A stretch of DNA of 64,000 nucleotides, taken from contig JBBQZZ010000005.1 in NCBI GenBank assembly GCA_038207265.1, positions 227,979-291,978 on the forward strand, in the 5' to 3' direction. Position 1 is the stretch's first letter, and every line of letters begins with the position of its first letter. The stretch is from JACMLD01 sp038207265 (GTDB lineage Bacteria; Bacteroidota; Bacteroidia; Chitinophagales; Chitinophagaceae). Positions 18,255-27,174 of the stretch are shown here, piece after piece. The notes under the pieces were generated by a model. That model had not been told where the DNA came from. It did not search any database and worked only from the letters and a program-made list of their open reading frames with translations. A program made the translations under genes and the position numbers.

Positions 18255-19709
18255 TTACCAGACAGGTTTTGGACAATCCAGCTTCTTAACCCTTTTACCC
18301 TTTGTTTCGCCGGGTGCGCGAAAGATCAGTGCTATATATCCACCACCATTTTGAACGGTATTTTTTGCAAAAATATTTGCTATGTTATGTACACCTATAA
18401 GCAATGGACCTGCTTTGAATGCAGCACCAATCCAGAACTGGTTTTGATTGTTGAATTGAACAGGTAAATAGGCACCCAGTCTTCTTGTTTCCCACCGGGG
18501 CGTGATAGTAATCATATTTAATTCCTTAACCTGCATATATTTTTTCAAAAACACGCCAGATAGGTTTAAGGATAACTCCGCATTTATATATAAGTTAGAA
18601 GACAAGTAATGATCTATATTGATGACCATGCGCATGGGATTGGCAATCTTGAAAACACCCCCAACGGTATTCTGGTTGACAATGGTAGATAAACTATCAT
18701 TAAAAACCTGGAAGGAATTAATAGTTGAATCAAACTTTTGGTTCAGCGTTAAATTGGTAATACCTGTTTTGACCGCGTTGATACGACGACTTTGTTTTCC
18801 ATATTTGAATTGATTGAAACCGAAATCCAGCAATGAAAGTCCGAATTTCCAATCATAGTCATAATAATCTTCCGGATCATCATTAAAAGAAACCGTGCCC
18901 TGTGGTTTAATCAAATATTCAATTCCGGCATCTATTGAAGCACCGCCTTCTGTAAAATTGATAATAAAGTTTTTTAAATTCTGTGTAGTGCTATTTGTAT
19001 TTTTCCACTGATCGTAATTGCGAGAATACCCGAATACCAGGTCTGCGTTGTCAACGGTATAAAGTGTATTATTATTTGCAGCGGTCTTTGAAAACTGGCC
19101 GTTGTTCAGCGTGGCAAATGCACCCGATAATCCCCTGCTTACTTTTAACGTTAACCCTGCGTTCAACCTGCCTTTTGTATTGTCTGAAACAGTAAAGCTG
19201 TAAGTAAGGAACGCTTCGAGCCAACTACTGCTGGTCATTTTTTCATTCAGCACTGTATTGTTTTGATTCAGGAAAAAGAAATCGCCGGTGTTCTTTGCAG
19301 TATCAATGAAATTATAACTACTGGTTTTGATGTTGGTTTGACTTCTTATGTTAGCCCCAAACGCAATGCCGTGCCTTCTGTTCAATGCAATCCGCGCATT
19401 GAGTAAATTCAAATTAAAGTTTAATTTATTGTACCGGCTGTATTCGCCGGATGTAAAAGTGTATAAAGATTTGGAAGGAGGAGAGAGCAGCGAATAGTTA
19501 TGAATAGCAAACAGATTTGTACTATTCGTAACCTGTGCGCCCAAAAGAGTCAGATCCCATGAATAGGGTGTGTTAACAATGGAAGCTGGATTGTTGTGTA
19601 CACCCAGGGATCCTGCATAAGATGATCCCTGAATAGCATGATAGTTCTGCGCTATACTTTCAATAGTCAGTAATGATATGCATGCAATTAAAAATAAAAC
19701 CTGTTTCAT
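18255..19709 (-). CDS. Outer-membrane beta-barrel protein, resembles DUF5723 family
   Basis: A 484-residue protein with a signal peptide (cut after ESIAQ, residue 21). It then has the early motif GSLGVHNNPASIVNTP, typical of PorV/FadL-like and DUF5723 proteins of Bacteroidota, in which an N-P-A segment precedes the first strand. Many amphipathic strands follow. The role is unknown; such proteins often sit in the outer membrane. It is 25 bp downstream of the flavoprotein gene on the same strand, so it may be the distal gene of the polyketide operon. Confidence 0.7.
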   Translation of the reverse strand: MKQVLFLIACISLLTIESIAQNYHAIQGSSYAGSLGVHNNPASIVNTPYSWDLTLLGAQVTNSTNLFAIHNYSLLSPPSKSLYTFTSGEYSRYNKLNFNLNLLNARIALNRRHGIAFGANIRSQTNIKTSSYNFIDTAKNTGDFFFLNQNNTVLNEKMTSSSWLEAFLTYSFTVSDNTKGRLNAGLTLKVSRGLSGAFATLNNGQFSKTAANNNTLYTVDNADLVFGYSRNYDQWKNTNSTTQNLKNFIINFTEGGASIDAGIEYLIKPQGTVSFNDDPEDYYDYDWKFGLSLLDFGFNQFKYGKQSRRINAVKTGITNLTLNQKFDSTINSFQVFNDSLSTIVNQNTVGGVFKIANPMRMVINIDHYLSSNLYINAELSLNLSGVFLKKYMQVKELNMITITPRWETRRLGAYLPVQFNNQNQFWIGAAFKAGPLLIGVHNIANIFAKNTVQNGGGYIALIFRAPGETKGKRVKKLDCPKPVW

Positions 19710-19734
19710 AGTCTGTTCCGCAAATTACTTTTTT

Positions 19735-20928
19735 TCAAAAAGGTTCTCCATGCGTTTGACGGATAAGTAAAGCTGTTATTCGGGGAAAGGGTTTCATTAA
19801 TCCAATGAATATATTTGTCAGCAATGGTTTGCCAAACAATCGTTGAATTATTCTCCCGGTCCTTAAACGGCCACCAAATTCCGTTTTCCATTTTTTTTCA
19901 TATTGCAATTCCATTTTTTGTCTCGAAAGTTGTCCCTGCAGAAATTGTAAAATTAAGCCGGCTGCAATTTTGCTACTGTGCAAAGCCATGCTCATGCCGT
20001 TACCACACAATGGCGTTATCATACCTGCCGCATCACCCAGCATCAACACATGATTTTCCACCTGCTTTTTTTTAGTAAAAGAAACCTGTGCAATAGTAAC
20101 CGGTTCTTTCCATAAAAATTCTGCATTACAGAAAATATTTTTCAGGTATGGGTTTTTATACAAAATTTCTTTTTCCATCTTATCAATACTATTGTTCGAT
20201 TTTTTAAGGTTGGAAGCAGTGGTAAGATAGCAAAAGCAACAGGTATTGTTTTCTATGTTTGAAATACCACAATAACCATCATTAAAATTATACAGTGCAA
20301 TACTGTCTGCAGGGAAATTTGTTTTGATATGGTATTTAACACCGATATAGTTATTGAGTTTACCTGTTTTTAGCAATGCAAAACGTCTTTTCCATTTTAT
20401 ATCAAGATTACTACGCTTGCCAAAGCAACCGGCAACCATTCGGGCTCTCATGCTAAAAGCAGCGCAAAAAATATCCGAAAATTCATTTTTAAAAATAACA
20501 TCATTTACTTTCACCCCCTCCATCACCACAACACCTGTTGCCCTGGCAATTTGTACTAAGTCTGCATCAATTTTATAACGGCTAATGCCAAAACCGCCCA
20601 GTGGTAATTTTTGTTGAATGCTTTTGCCATTGGGAGAAGAAACAATGAGGTTTTTAATGATGGGCAAATCCATATCGCTTAAGGGATAACCAAGTTGTTC
20701 CAGGAAATTCCAGCTTTCAAGACTGATGTATTCTCCGCAAACTTTGTGGAAAGGATAGTTCTCTTTTTCCAATACAACTACTTTATAATGCTCTTTTGCA
20801 AGTTGAATAGACAATGCAAGTCCGGCAAGACCACCACCAATAATTGCAACGTCATATTCCCCCGACGGATGAAGGGTAGATATGAATTGATTACCTGAGC
20901 CGTTATCCATTTTACAAAGTTTATTCAT
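19735..20928 (-). CDS. FAD-dependent oxidoreductase of the polyketide operon
   Basis: A 397-residue flavoprotein of the geranylgeranyl-reductase / aromatic hydroxylase type. The N-terminal FAD motif is DVAIIGGGLAGLALS (about 27-41), followed by LEKENYPFHKVCGEY. The second FAD motif is LMLGDAAGMITPLCGNGMS near residue 295. Enzymes of this type next to type III PKS genes (for example SrsC in Streptomyces) hydroxylate the phenolic lipid ring to give quinones. By context it should oxidise the polyketide. It overlaps the methyltransferase gene by 8 bp. Confidence 0.85.
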   Translation of the reverse strand: MNKLCKMDNGSGNQFISTLHPSGEYDVAIIGGGLAGLALSIQLAKEHYKVVVLEKENYPFHKVCGEYISLESWNFLEQLGYPLSDMDLPIIKNLIVSSPNGKSIQQKLPLGGFGISRYKIDADLVQIARATGVVVMEGVKVNDVIFKNEFSDIFCAAFSMRARMVAGCFGKRSNLDIKWKRRFALLKTGKLNNYIGVKYHIKTNFPADSIALYNFNDGYCGISNIENNTCCFCYLTTASNLKKSNNSIDKMEKEILYKNPYLKNIFCNAEFLWKEPVTIAQVSFTKKKQVENHVLMLGDAAGMITPLCGNGMSMALHSSKIAAGLILQFLQGQLSRQKMELQYEKKWKTEFGGRLRTGRIIQRLFGKPLLTNIFIGLMKPFPRITALLIRQTHGEPF

Positions 20929-21631
20929 TCCCGGCTATCAATAGCCACCTGAAAGCCCATTTCCAATGCAATTGATAATCTTTAATGCCGGCATTGTTCA
21001 ACAATTGTTGCCAGTCTGTTTTCTTAAACCCTCTCTTCACGGAAAGTGGCGCATCATTTTTAACCAGGTACGAACGGGAGAAAAGCGAACTTAAAATCTT
21101 AATTGAATAGTAAGCCAAAGGGTGACGGTGTAAATCATTGATAAAAAATCCAATGCCCGCGGATGTCTTCATCCATTTGAGCATGAAGATCAAATCTTCG
21201 TTAGAAAAATGATGACAGAACAACGAAGAAAAAATAATGCCGGGTCGCTCATCATGAAATGAAACCGTTTTATAATCTGCTGTGATTAATGTTACGTTGA
21301 TACCTGCGAGTTTTGTTTTTGCAACGGCAATACAATCCGCATTGATATCTATACCAGTAAAATGGGCAGTGATATTGTGTTTGATGCAATATTGATGAAG
21401 CGCAAAGATATTATCACCACCGCCGCATCCAATTTCACAGGCGGTAATTTGTTTTGTATTTCCCAATAATTTTTTAAACCCTGTAATGCTGATGGCATGT
21501 CCGCCGAGTAAGGTATTGATCACATTCAACTCCCGCATGTTCTGTTCAATATCAGAAAAAGGAATATCGTCCCTGTCGAGCAGTTCTTTCTCATATGAGC
21601 GGGTTGCAAAATTCACATTTGAAGATAGCAA
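20921..21631 (-). CDS. Class I SAM methyltransferase of the polyketide operon
   Basis: About 236 residues. SAM motif I is CEIGCGGGDN and motif II includes TGIDINADC; the conserved opening ELLDRDDIPFSDIEQNMREL is intact. There is no ATG in the conserved frame close to the start: the ATG at 21727 would overlap the PKS gene by 86 bp and its first residues look non-coding. I place the start at a TTG at 21631; a GTG at 21616 is also possible. It should O- or C-methylate the polyketide product, as SrsB does. It ends 8 bp inside the flavoprotein gene. Confidence 0.82.
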   Translation of the reverse strand: MLSSNVNFATRSYEKELLDRDDIPFSDIEQNMRELNVINTLLGGHAISITGFKKLLGNTKQITACEIGCGGGDNIFALHQYCIKHNITAHFTGIDINADCIAVAKTKLAGINVTLITADYKTVSFHDERPGIIFSSLFCHHFSNEDLIFMLKWMKTSAGIGFFINDLHRHPLAYYSIKILSSLFSRSYLVKNDAPLSVKRGFKKTDWQQLLNNAGIKDYQLHWKWAFRWLLIAGNE

Positions 21632-21641
21632 TAAGCGGCGT

Positions 21642-22733
21642 TTACTTTGATGTTGAAAGTACAAAAGTTTCCATGGTAAGTCCCGGGCCAAAAGCTGCAC
21701 CGAAGATATCGCGATTGTTTGGAGCACGCTCCGCCATCATTCTTTTCAAAACAAACAAAATAGTGGGTGAAGACATATTGCCATACTCTTTCATCACAGC
21801 ATAACTATGATGCAGGCTGCCCTCCGGTAATTGTAATGATTTGCCAATAGCATCAATGATTCTTCTGCCTCCGGGGTGAATACACCATTGTTCAATCTTT
21901 TCTTTTGTTTTTCCTGCATGTAGTAGCGCACGGTTTACCATTGGCTCAAAGTCCGCTTCAATTAATTCCGGTACATATCCACTTAATGTCATTAAGAAAC
22001 CACTGCCCGACAGTTCCCATGCCATGTCCTTTTTTCCTTTTACTACAACTTCTGAATAAAAACTTGTGATGGCCAATCCTTCTTTTTTATAATCATCATG
22101 TGTAACCAGGACCGCTGCTGCTCCATCTCCAAATAATAGACTGGAAGCGATATTATCTGTGGTAGGCTCTTTTTGAAAATGAAGCGTACATAATTCGGTG
22201 CATACTATTAATACTTTAGCATGTATATCTGTCTTGCAAATTGAGTCTGCCATCTTTAATGCATGGATGGCCGCATAACAACCCATAAAATTGACTGAAG
22301 TACGGTAAATATTTTTAGGAAGGTCCATTAATTCCATCACTTGTAGATCAAGTCCGGGTGCACTCATGCCCGTACAACTAACCGTTATCAGGTGGGTAAT
22401 GTCTGAAGCAGTTGTTTGTCCATCGATGCAATGACGTATGGCATCGATGCTTAAAGGGGCAGCATATTTATTATACCAAAGCATGCGCAGTTCCAGTGAA
22501 GGAAATGGCTCAAGGTTCTCTGAATGCGGATAAAACTTCCAATCGTTGATACTTTTATTGTAATCGGCAACAACCGAATACCTGGTATCAATACCGCTCT
22601 GGTGGTAAAGGAATTTTAGTTTTCGTTTATCCACTTCATTCATTGCATAGACATGCTGCATGAAATGCAGAATGTCTTCCTGCTTGTGTTTATGAGATGG
22701 TACCGCTGTACCTATTGAAATAATTTTACTCAA
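21642..22733 (-). CDS. Type III polyketide synthase
   Basis: A 363-residue chalcone/stilbene-synthase-fold enzyme. The Cys-His-Asn triad is visible: C152 in NFMGCYAAIHALK, H286 in WCIHPGGRR and N319 in YGNMSSPT. The FGPG loop follows (AAFGPGLTMET). It should condense malonyl-CoA units onto a CoA-bound starter, often a fatty acyl chain in bacteria, giving alkylresorcinols or alkylpyrones. The start overlaps the UbiA gene by 8 bp and the methyltransferase follows. The product is unknown. Confidence 0.94.
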   Translation of the reverse strand: MSKIISIGTAVPSHKHKQEDILHFMQHVYAMNEVDKRKLKFLYHQSGIDTRYSVVADYNKSINDWKFYPHSENLEPFPSLELRMLWYNKYAAPLSIDAIRHCIDGQTTASDITHLITVSCTGMSAPGLDLQVMELMDLPKNIYRTSVNFMGCYAAIHALKMADSICKTDIHAKVLIVCTELCTLHFQKEPTTDNIASSLLFGDGAAAVLVTHDDYKKEGLAITSFYSEVVVKGKKDMAWELSGSGFLMTLSGYVPELIEADFEPMVNRALLHAGKTKEKIEQWCIHPGGRRIIDAIGKSLQLPEGSLHHSYAVMKEYGNMSSPTILFVLKRMMAERAPNNRDIFGAAFGPGLTMETFVLSTSK

Positions 22734-23586
22734 AAAATTTCCAGATTAAAAGAATTAAAAATCCAATATTGGTGCATATAGAAGCCAGTAAGTTCATTCG
22801 CATGGTATGGCGAAAATCTGCATTGGCTGTATTTTTCCATACTTTTATTGCCCACACAAAGAAATATACGATAATGGGTAGCATACAGGTTGCCAGTACA
22901 AAGAATTTATTCCATTCCAATTGTTCAAAGAAATGAATGGCCAATACTATAAATGCCAGGCAATACACAAATGCAGTAAATAAAAATGTGCCACGATATC
23001 CCAAAAAGCTACTGATGCTCTTAACGCCGTCTTTTTTATCTGCATCATGCTGGTAAACCTGGGTGAGCGGATAAAAACCACCAATTAGTAAACTACTGGC
23101 CAGCATACCGGTTACAGGTACCTGAACTGTAATGGGTTCATGGCTACCACTGTAAACCAGCCAAAATGTAACAGCTCCCTGAAAAATAACTACGGTGAGA
23201 TAGCCAATAATTGGATATTTTTTTAATCGTATGCCCCTGTAACTATAGGCTCTTGAAGCAAGAATGTAGAATATAATACCCAGGGCGAAGTAAATACCAA
23301 TGCTGAGTGAAAGCAAAATGGCACAACCATCGAGGAGTAATGTAACATAAAACAATTCACGGGTAGGTTGCATGGGCTTTTTTAAACCTCCGATACTCGT
23401 TTCATCCCTGTCCATATAACTGTTATAGCCATTGCTTGCGGGGTAAACCAGTACATGCAGGATAATAAAAATAATCAGCGCGCGCCACCAATTTGTATAA
23501 ACCAGCTGGCTAAGCGCAAATAAAAAAACCGGCAACAGGAAAAAAGAAAAATGAAATCTTAATAGTTGTATTGTTGATTTCCGCAT
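22726..23586 (-). CDS. UbiA-family prenyltransferase
   Basis: A 286-residue polytopic membrane protein with about eight or nine hydrophobic helices. The first Asp-rich motif is degenerate but recognisable (NGYNSYMDRDETS, followed by KKPMQ). The second is YQHDADKKDGVKS. UbiA enzymes attach a prenyl chain to an aromatic acceptor. It is the first gene of the overlapping operon with the type III PKS, so the acceptor is probably its aromatic product. It could instead be a reductive or cyclase member of the superfamily. Confidence 0.85.
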   Translation of the reverse strand: MRKSTIQLLRFHFSFFLLPVFLFALSQLVYTNWWRALIIFIILHVLVYPASNGYNSYMDRDETSIGGLKKPMQPTRELFYVTLLLDGCAILLSLSIGIYFALGIIFYILASRAYSYRGIRLKKYPIIGYLTVVIFQGAVTFWLVYSGSHEPITVQVPVTGMLASSLLIGGFYPLTQVYQHDADKKDGVKSISSFLGYRGTFLFTAFVYCLAFIVLAIHFFEQLEWNKFFVLATCMLPIIVYFFVWAIKVWKNTANADFRHTMRMNLLASICTNIGFLILLIWKFFE

Positions 23587-23739
23587 ACTGCTTCAAGGTA
23601 GGAAAATTTATTTTGTGTTTTAATCTGAATGGTATTATAGTCTACACTGTTTATTATTTTACCTGTACAACCACAGCGCTGATTATAATTTTTTAGTTGT
23701 TAATGGCTACGATTAACAATGCTCATGGCTCATGACCTC

Positions 23740-23828
23740 GTCCTTGAAAACGGCGCTGCACCCGTTTCTTTGCTTTGCAATCCGGCTATCGCCTGAGTTG
23801 AAACGGCTGAAGCGCGTTTTTCAGGGAC
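23740..23828. repeat. Nested 89-nt foldback element in a 365-bp gene-free stretch
   Basis: The stretch 23587-23951 has no gene. Arms of 18 nt at 23740-23757 (begins GTCCTTGAAAACGG) and 23811-23828 pair at about 16 of 18 positions. Inside them CCGTTTC (23762-23768) pairs perfectly with GAAACGG (23800-23806). The whole could fold as one long interrupted hairpin, either an RNA or a palindromic repeat. Confidence 0.5.
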
Positions 23829-23897
23829 TGTTGTTGATCTTTCACCCTGCTTCCATTGCAAAAAATTATCTATTCATGCAGGATTTAAATTTCGCCT

Positions 23898-23922
23898 AAA
23901 AAATCCCACTGATGAGTGGGAT
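23898..23922 (-). terminator. Rho-independent terminator after aceF
   Basis: A perfect 8-bp stem ATCCCACT/AGTGGGAT (23903-23910 and 23915-23922), a 4-nt loop, and a T-run on the minus strand, about 30 bp after the aceF stop codon. Confidence 0.82.
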
Positions 23923-23951
23923 ATGTGTAAGTATTGGTAACAAAAATATTT

Positions 23952-25604
23952 TTATACAAGCATTCTGATGGGTTCTTCCAGCAAGCCTTTCAAAGTAAGT
24001 AAGAATGCGGCACCGCTGGCGCCATCTACTACCCTGTGATCGCAACTCAAAGTTACCTTCATTACATTGCCCGGTTTTACTTGTCCGTCTTTTACTACCG
24101 GCACTGATTGTATACCTCCAACTGCCAATATACAAGCATCAGGTGGATTGATAATAGCGGTAAATTCATCTACTCCAAACATACCAAGATTAGAAATGGT
24201 AAACGTGTTGCCTTCCCAATCTGCAGGTTGTAATTTTTTATCTTTTGCTTTCTGAGCAAGGTCTTTTACTTCTGCACCAATCTGGCTCAAAGACTTCGTA
24301 TCCGCAAAACGTATAACGGGTACCAGTAAACCATCGGGTATGGCTACTGCAACACCAATATTTATATGATGATTGGTTCTTATTTTATCTCCCAGCCAAC
24401 TGCTGTTTACTGCAGGGTGCTGTTTCAAGGCCAGTGCGCAGGCTTTTAACACCAAATCATTAAAGGAAATTTTTATTTTACTTACTTCATTGAGTTTGGC
24501 GCGGCTTTCAATGGCTTTATCCATATCAATACTCATCGTAACATAAAAATGCGGAGCAGTGAATTTACTATCAGCCAAACGTTTGGCAATTACTTTTCGC
24601 ATTTGAGATACCGGTACTTCGTCAAAACTTGTCTGGCCGGCGGGTGCTGTACTAACAGGTGCAGTTGAAGAAGGTGCTGCAGTTGCCGCAGCAACTGGTT
24701 TATAATTGTCAATATCTGCTTTTGTAATTCTTCCACCATCACCAGAGCCTTGTACAGAAGCTATATTGATTCCTTTTTCAGCAGCTAATTTTTTTGCCAG
24801 CGGAGATGCTTTCACTCTTCCGTTTGTGTTTCCGGATGCAGCATTTTCAGCAGGCGCTTCCGTTGTTATTGTGGTACTTGCGGCGGTTTTCTCTTCAGGA
24901 ACTTCTTTAGCAGGAGCACTAACGGAACCGCCTTTCGCTGCTGCAACAATTTTATCGACATCTACTTTTCCTTTTTCACCAATGATACACAGTAATGCAT
25001 TCACTGGAACCTTATCTCCTTTTTGTGCTCCTATATATAAGAGTGTGCCGTTTTTATAACTTTCCAGTTCCATCGTGGCTTTATCTGTCTCCACATCAGC
25101 CAGCAAATCACCTTTTTTAACGGCATCGCCCACGTTTTTATGCCAACCGGCTATAACACCTTCTGTCATGGTATCGCTCAAGCGTGGCATTAATATCACT
25201 TCTTCAATTTTTGAAAGATCCATGGCTGCATCAGCAGGTGCGGGAACGGGCGTTTCTTTTTTTGCCGGCGGAGTTTTACTTTCTTTTTTGGGTTCCGTTT
25301 TTTTATCAGCAGGAGCAGCGGCTGGTTGTGATGAACCACTTTTTAAAAGTCCGGATATATCTTCACCCGGTGATCCAATGATGGCCAGCAGATCATTTAC
25401 CTGCAATTTGCCTCCTTTATCGCTACCGATATGCAACAGGGTACCATCTTTATAACTTTCCAGTTCCATGGTAGCTTTATCTGTCTCCACTTCAGCAAGC
25501 AAATCGCCTTTCTTTACGGAATCACCTACTTTTTTGTGCCAGGCTGCAATCACGCCTTCAGTCATCGTGTCGCTCAATCGGGGCATAAGAATCGCTTCAG
25601 CCAT
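23952..25604 (-). CDS. aceF: Pyruvate dehydrogenase complex E2 (dihydrolipoamide acetyltransferase), two lipoyl domains
   Basis: A 550-residue protein with two N-terminal lipoyl domains, each with the ETDKATMELES motif (lipoyl Lys K43 and K175). They are joined by Ala/Pro/Lys-rich linkers. A peripheral subunit-binding domain follows (ASPLAKKLAAEKGI, about 265-300), then the catalytic acyltransferase domain with the active-site motif SCDHRVVDGA near residue 515. It transfers acetyl groups from E1 to CoA. It is a single gene with its own terminator; E1 and E3 are not in the window. Two almost identical lipoyl segments make internal recombination possible. Confidence 0.95.
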   Translation of the reverse strand: MAEAILMPRLSDTMTEGVIAAWHKKVGDSVKKGDLLAEVETDKATMELESYKDGTLLHIGSDKGGKLQVNDLLAIIGSPGEDISGLLKSGSSQPAAAPADKKTEPKKESKTPPAKKETPVPAPADAAMDLSKIEEVILMPRLSDTMTEGVIAGWHKNVGDAVKKGDLLADVETDKATMELESYKNGTLLYIGAQKGDKVPVNALLCIIGEKGKVDVDKIVAAAKGGSVSAPAKEVPEEKTAASTTITTEAPAENAASGNTNGRVKASPLAKKLAAEKGINIASVQGSGDGGRITKADIDNYKPVAAATAAPSSTAPVSTAPAGQTSFDEVPVSQMRKVIAKRLADSKFTAPHFYVTMSIDMDKAIESRAKLNEVSKIKISFNDLVLKACALALKQHPAVNSSWLGDKIRTNHHINIGVAVAIPDGLLVPVIRFADTKSLSQIGAEVKDLAQKAKDKKLQPADWEGNTFTISNLGMFGVDEFTAIINPPDACILAVGGIQSVPVVKDGQVKPGNVMKVTLSCDHRVVDGASGAAFLLTLKGLLEEPIRMLV

Positions 25605-25670
25605 AATATTCTTAAGATTTGAACGTCGAAATTAAGGCAAAAACAGCAATTGAATGCGGAGAGGGGTAAC

Positions 25671-27119
25671 TTAATGTTGTGGCACCGGCGGTGGTCCATC
25701 CGGTAACATGGGCTTCCAAACCTCATTGCCTTTTCGCTGATCAAATTCTTTACGGATATCCTGCCGCAGCTTTTCATTTTCAAATAAATCAACCATGGTA
25801 GTGGATAATGATTTTGCCGCGAACAACATTCCTTTGTGACCAATTGACATACCACCGCAGGCAACCACTACCCATGAATGCCAGGGTGCTTCAAATGGTG
25901 CAGTGGCCGCCAGTAAAGTAATTTCAGGAACGGTATAACTGATATCTCCCACATCTGTTGAGCCTCCGTCAGGATCTGTTTTTGTTGTTTCCAACGGCTT
26001 AATGACTCCCTTCATTCCTTTTGCTTCAACACCATACTCCTTCATGATGCGATTGGCAAAATCATTTTCTTCTTTTGTATAAATAATGGGCCCTACTATC
26101 TCCATGTTCGCCTGTAGTGCTTTGGCACCGGTTTCATTGATTAATAATTCATAATCGCCGCTTAATAATTTTATTGAACTTTCAACGCCAGCCATGGTTG
26201 CGGCACCCTGCGCAATTTCACGCATTCTTTTTTCAACTGCGGCTACACCTGTCCGTTTGGAATCGCGTATCCAGAGCCATACCGAGGCTTCGGCAGGAAC
26301 AACATTTGGCACTTCACCTGCTTTCTTAAATACATAATGCATGCGTACACTCGGGTGAACATGTTCCCGCAGGTAATTAATACCGTGAGCAAAAAATTCA
26401 GCGCCATCCAATGCACTTCTTCCATTCCATGGATCTGCTGCCGCATGCGCACTCTTGCCTTTGAATTCGATCAGATAACTCACCATTGATTGGGAACTCT
26501 GCATATTGGCTTTGTTTTCGGAATCCGGGTGCCAGTCTAAACTGATATCTACATCATTGAATAAACCGGCACGCGCCATGTAAATTTTCCCGCCAATATC
26601 TTCTTCTGCAGGCGTACCATAAAAACGAACGGTTCCTTTTATTTTTCCTGTTGCTATCAATTCTTTAATGGCTACTGCCGCTCCCAGACTGGCTGCGCCA
26701 AACATGTTATGTCCACAACCATGTCCAGGTGCGTTTTCTTTCAATACTTCCCTGGTTGGTTGTGCTTTCTGAGATAAGCCTGGCAATGCATCAAACTCTC
26801 CAAGTATGGCAATTACCGGTTTGCCCGCACCGTATTCTGCTGTAAATGCGCTGGGCATCGCGGCTACACCCCGTTGAACCTTCAAACCATTTTTCTCTGC
26901 ATAGTCTGCCAGTATCTTAGCCGATTGATTTTCTTTCAACGCAATTTCTGCAAATTTCCACACTGAATCGCTGAGATTGATCAATTCCTGTTGATGTTTT
27001 TCAACAGAAGACAATACCATCTTCTTGTTTTCTGGAATTTTTAATGTTTTGTTCTGGGCAGATAAAAAACTGGTAGTATGAATGCATACTACCAGGAGCA
27101 AATATTTATTATAAATCAT
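25671..27119 (-). CDS. Secreted M20-family amidohydrolase (AbgB-like)
   Basis: A 482-residue protein with a signal peptide (residues 1-22, ending SAQ). Metal-site motifs of the M20D/AbgB type are GHGCGHNMFGAA, the EED acidic segment (TPAEEDIGGK), a dimerisation-domain segment KSAHAAADPWNGRSALD and STDVGDISYTVPE near the C-terminus. The closest named relatives cleave p-aminobenzoyl-glutamate or similar amides. Export suggests a role on peptides or amides in the periplasm. It is 55 bp downstream of mgtE. Confidence 0.9.
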   Translation of the reverse strand: MIYNKYLLLVVCIHTTSFLSAQNKTLKIPENKKMVLSSVEKHQQELINLSDSVWKFAEIALKENQSAKILADYAEKNGLKVQRGVAAMPSAFTAEYGAGKPVIAILGEFDALPGLSQKAQPTREVLKENAPGHGCGHNMFGAASLGAAVAIKELIATGKIKGTVRFYGTPAEEDIGGKIYMARAGLFNDVDISLDWHPDSENKANMQSSQSMVSYLIEFKGKSAHAAADPWNGRSALDGAEFFAHGINYLREHVHPSVRMHYVFKKAGEVPNVVPAEASVWLWIRDSKRTGVAAVEKRMREIAQGAATMAGVESSIKLLSGDYELLINETGAKALQANMEIVGPIIYTKEENDFANRIMKEYGVEAKGMKGVIKPLETTKTDPDGGSTDVGDISYTVPEITLLAATAPFEAPWHSWVVVACGGMSIGHKGMLFAAKSLSTTMVDLFENEKLRQDIRKEFDQRKGNEVWKPMLPDGPPPVPQH

Positions 27120-27174
27120 GCAGTTGTTGTTTGGTAAATTAAATTACGAAACAAAATGTATCCATGATTACTTT

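Noticed and set aside
21632..21727. Upstream ATG start for the methyltransferase
   Set aside because: It would overlap the PKS gene by 86 bp, and the conserved methyltransferase opening starts only after the PKS stop.
22627..22635. DnaA-box-like TTATCCACT
   Set aside because: Single, imperfect and inside the PKS coding sequence; expected by chance.
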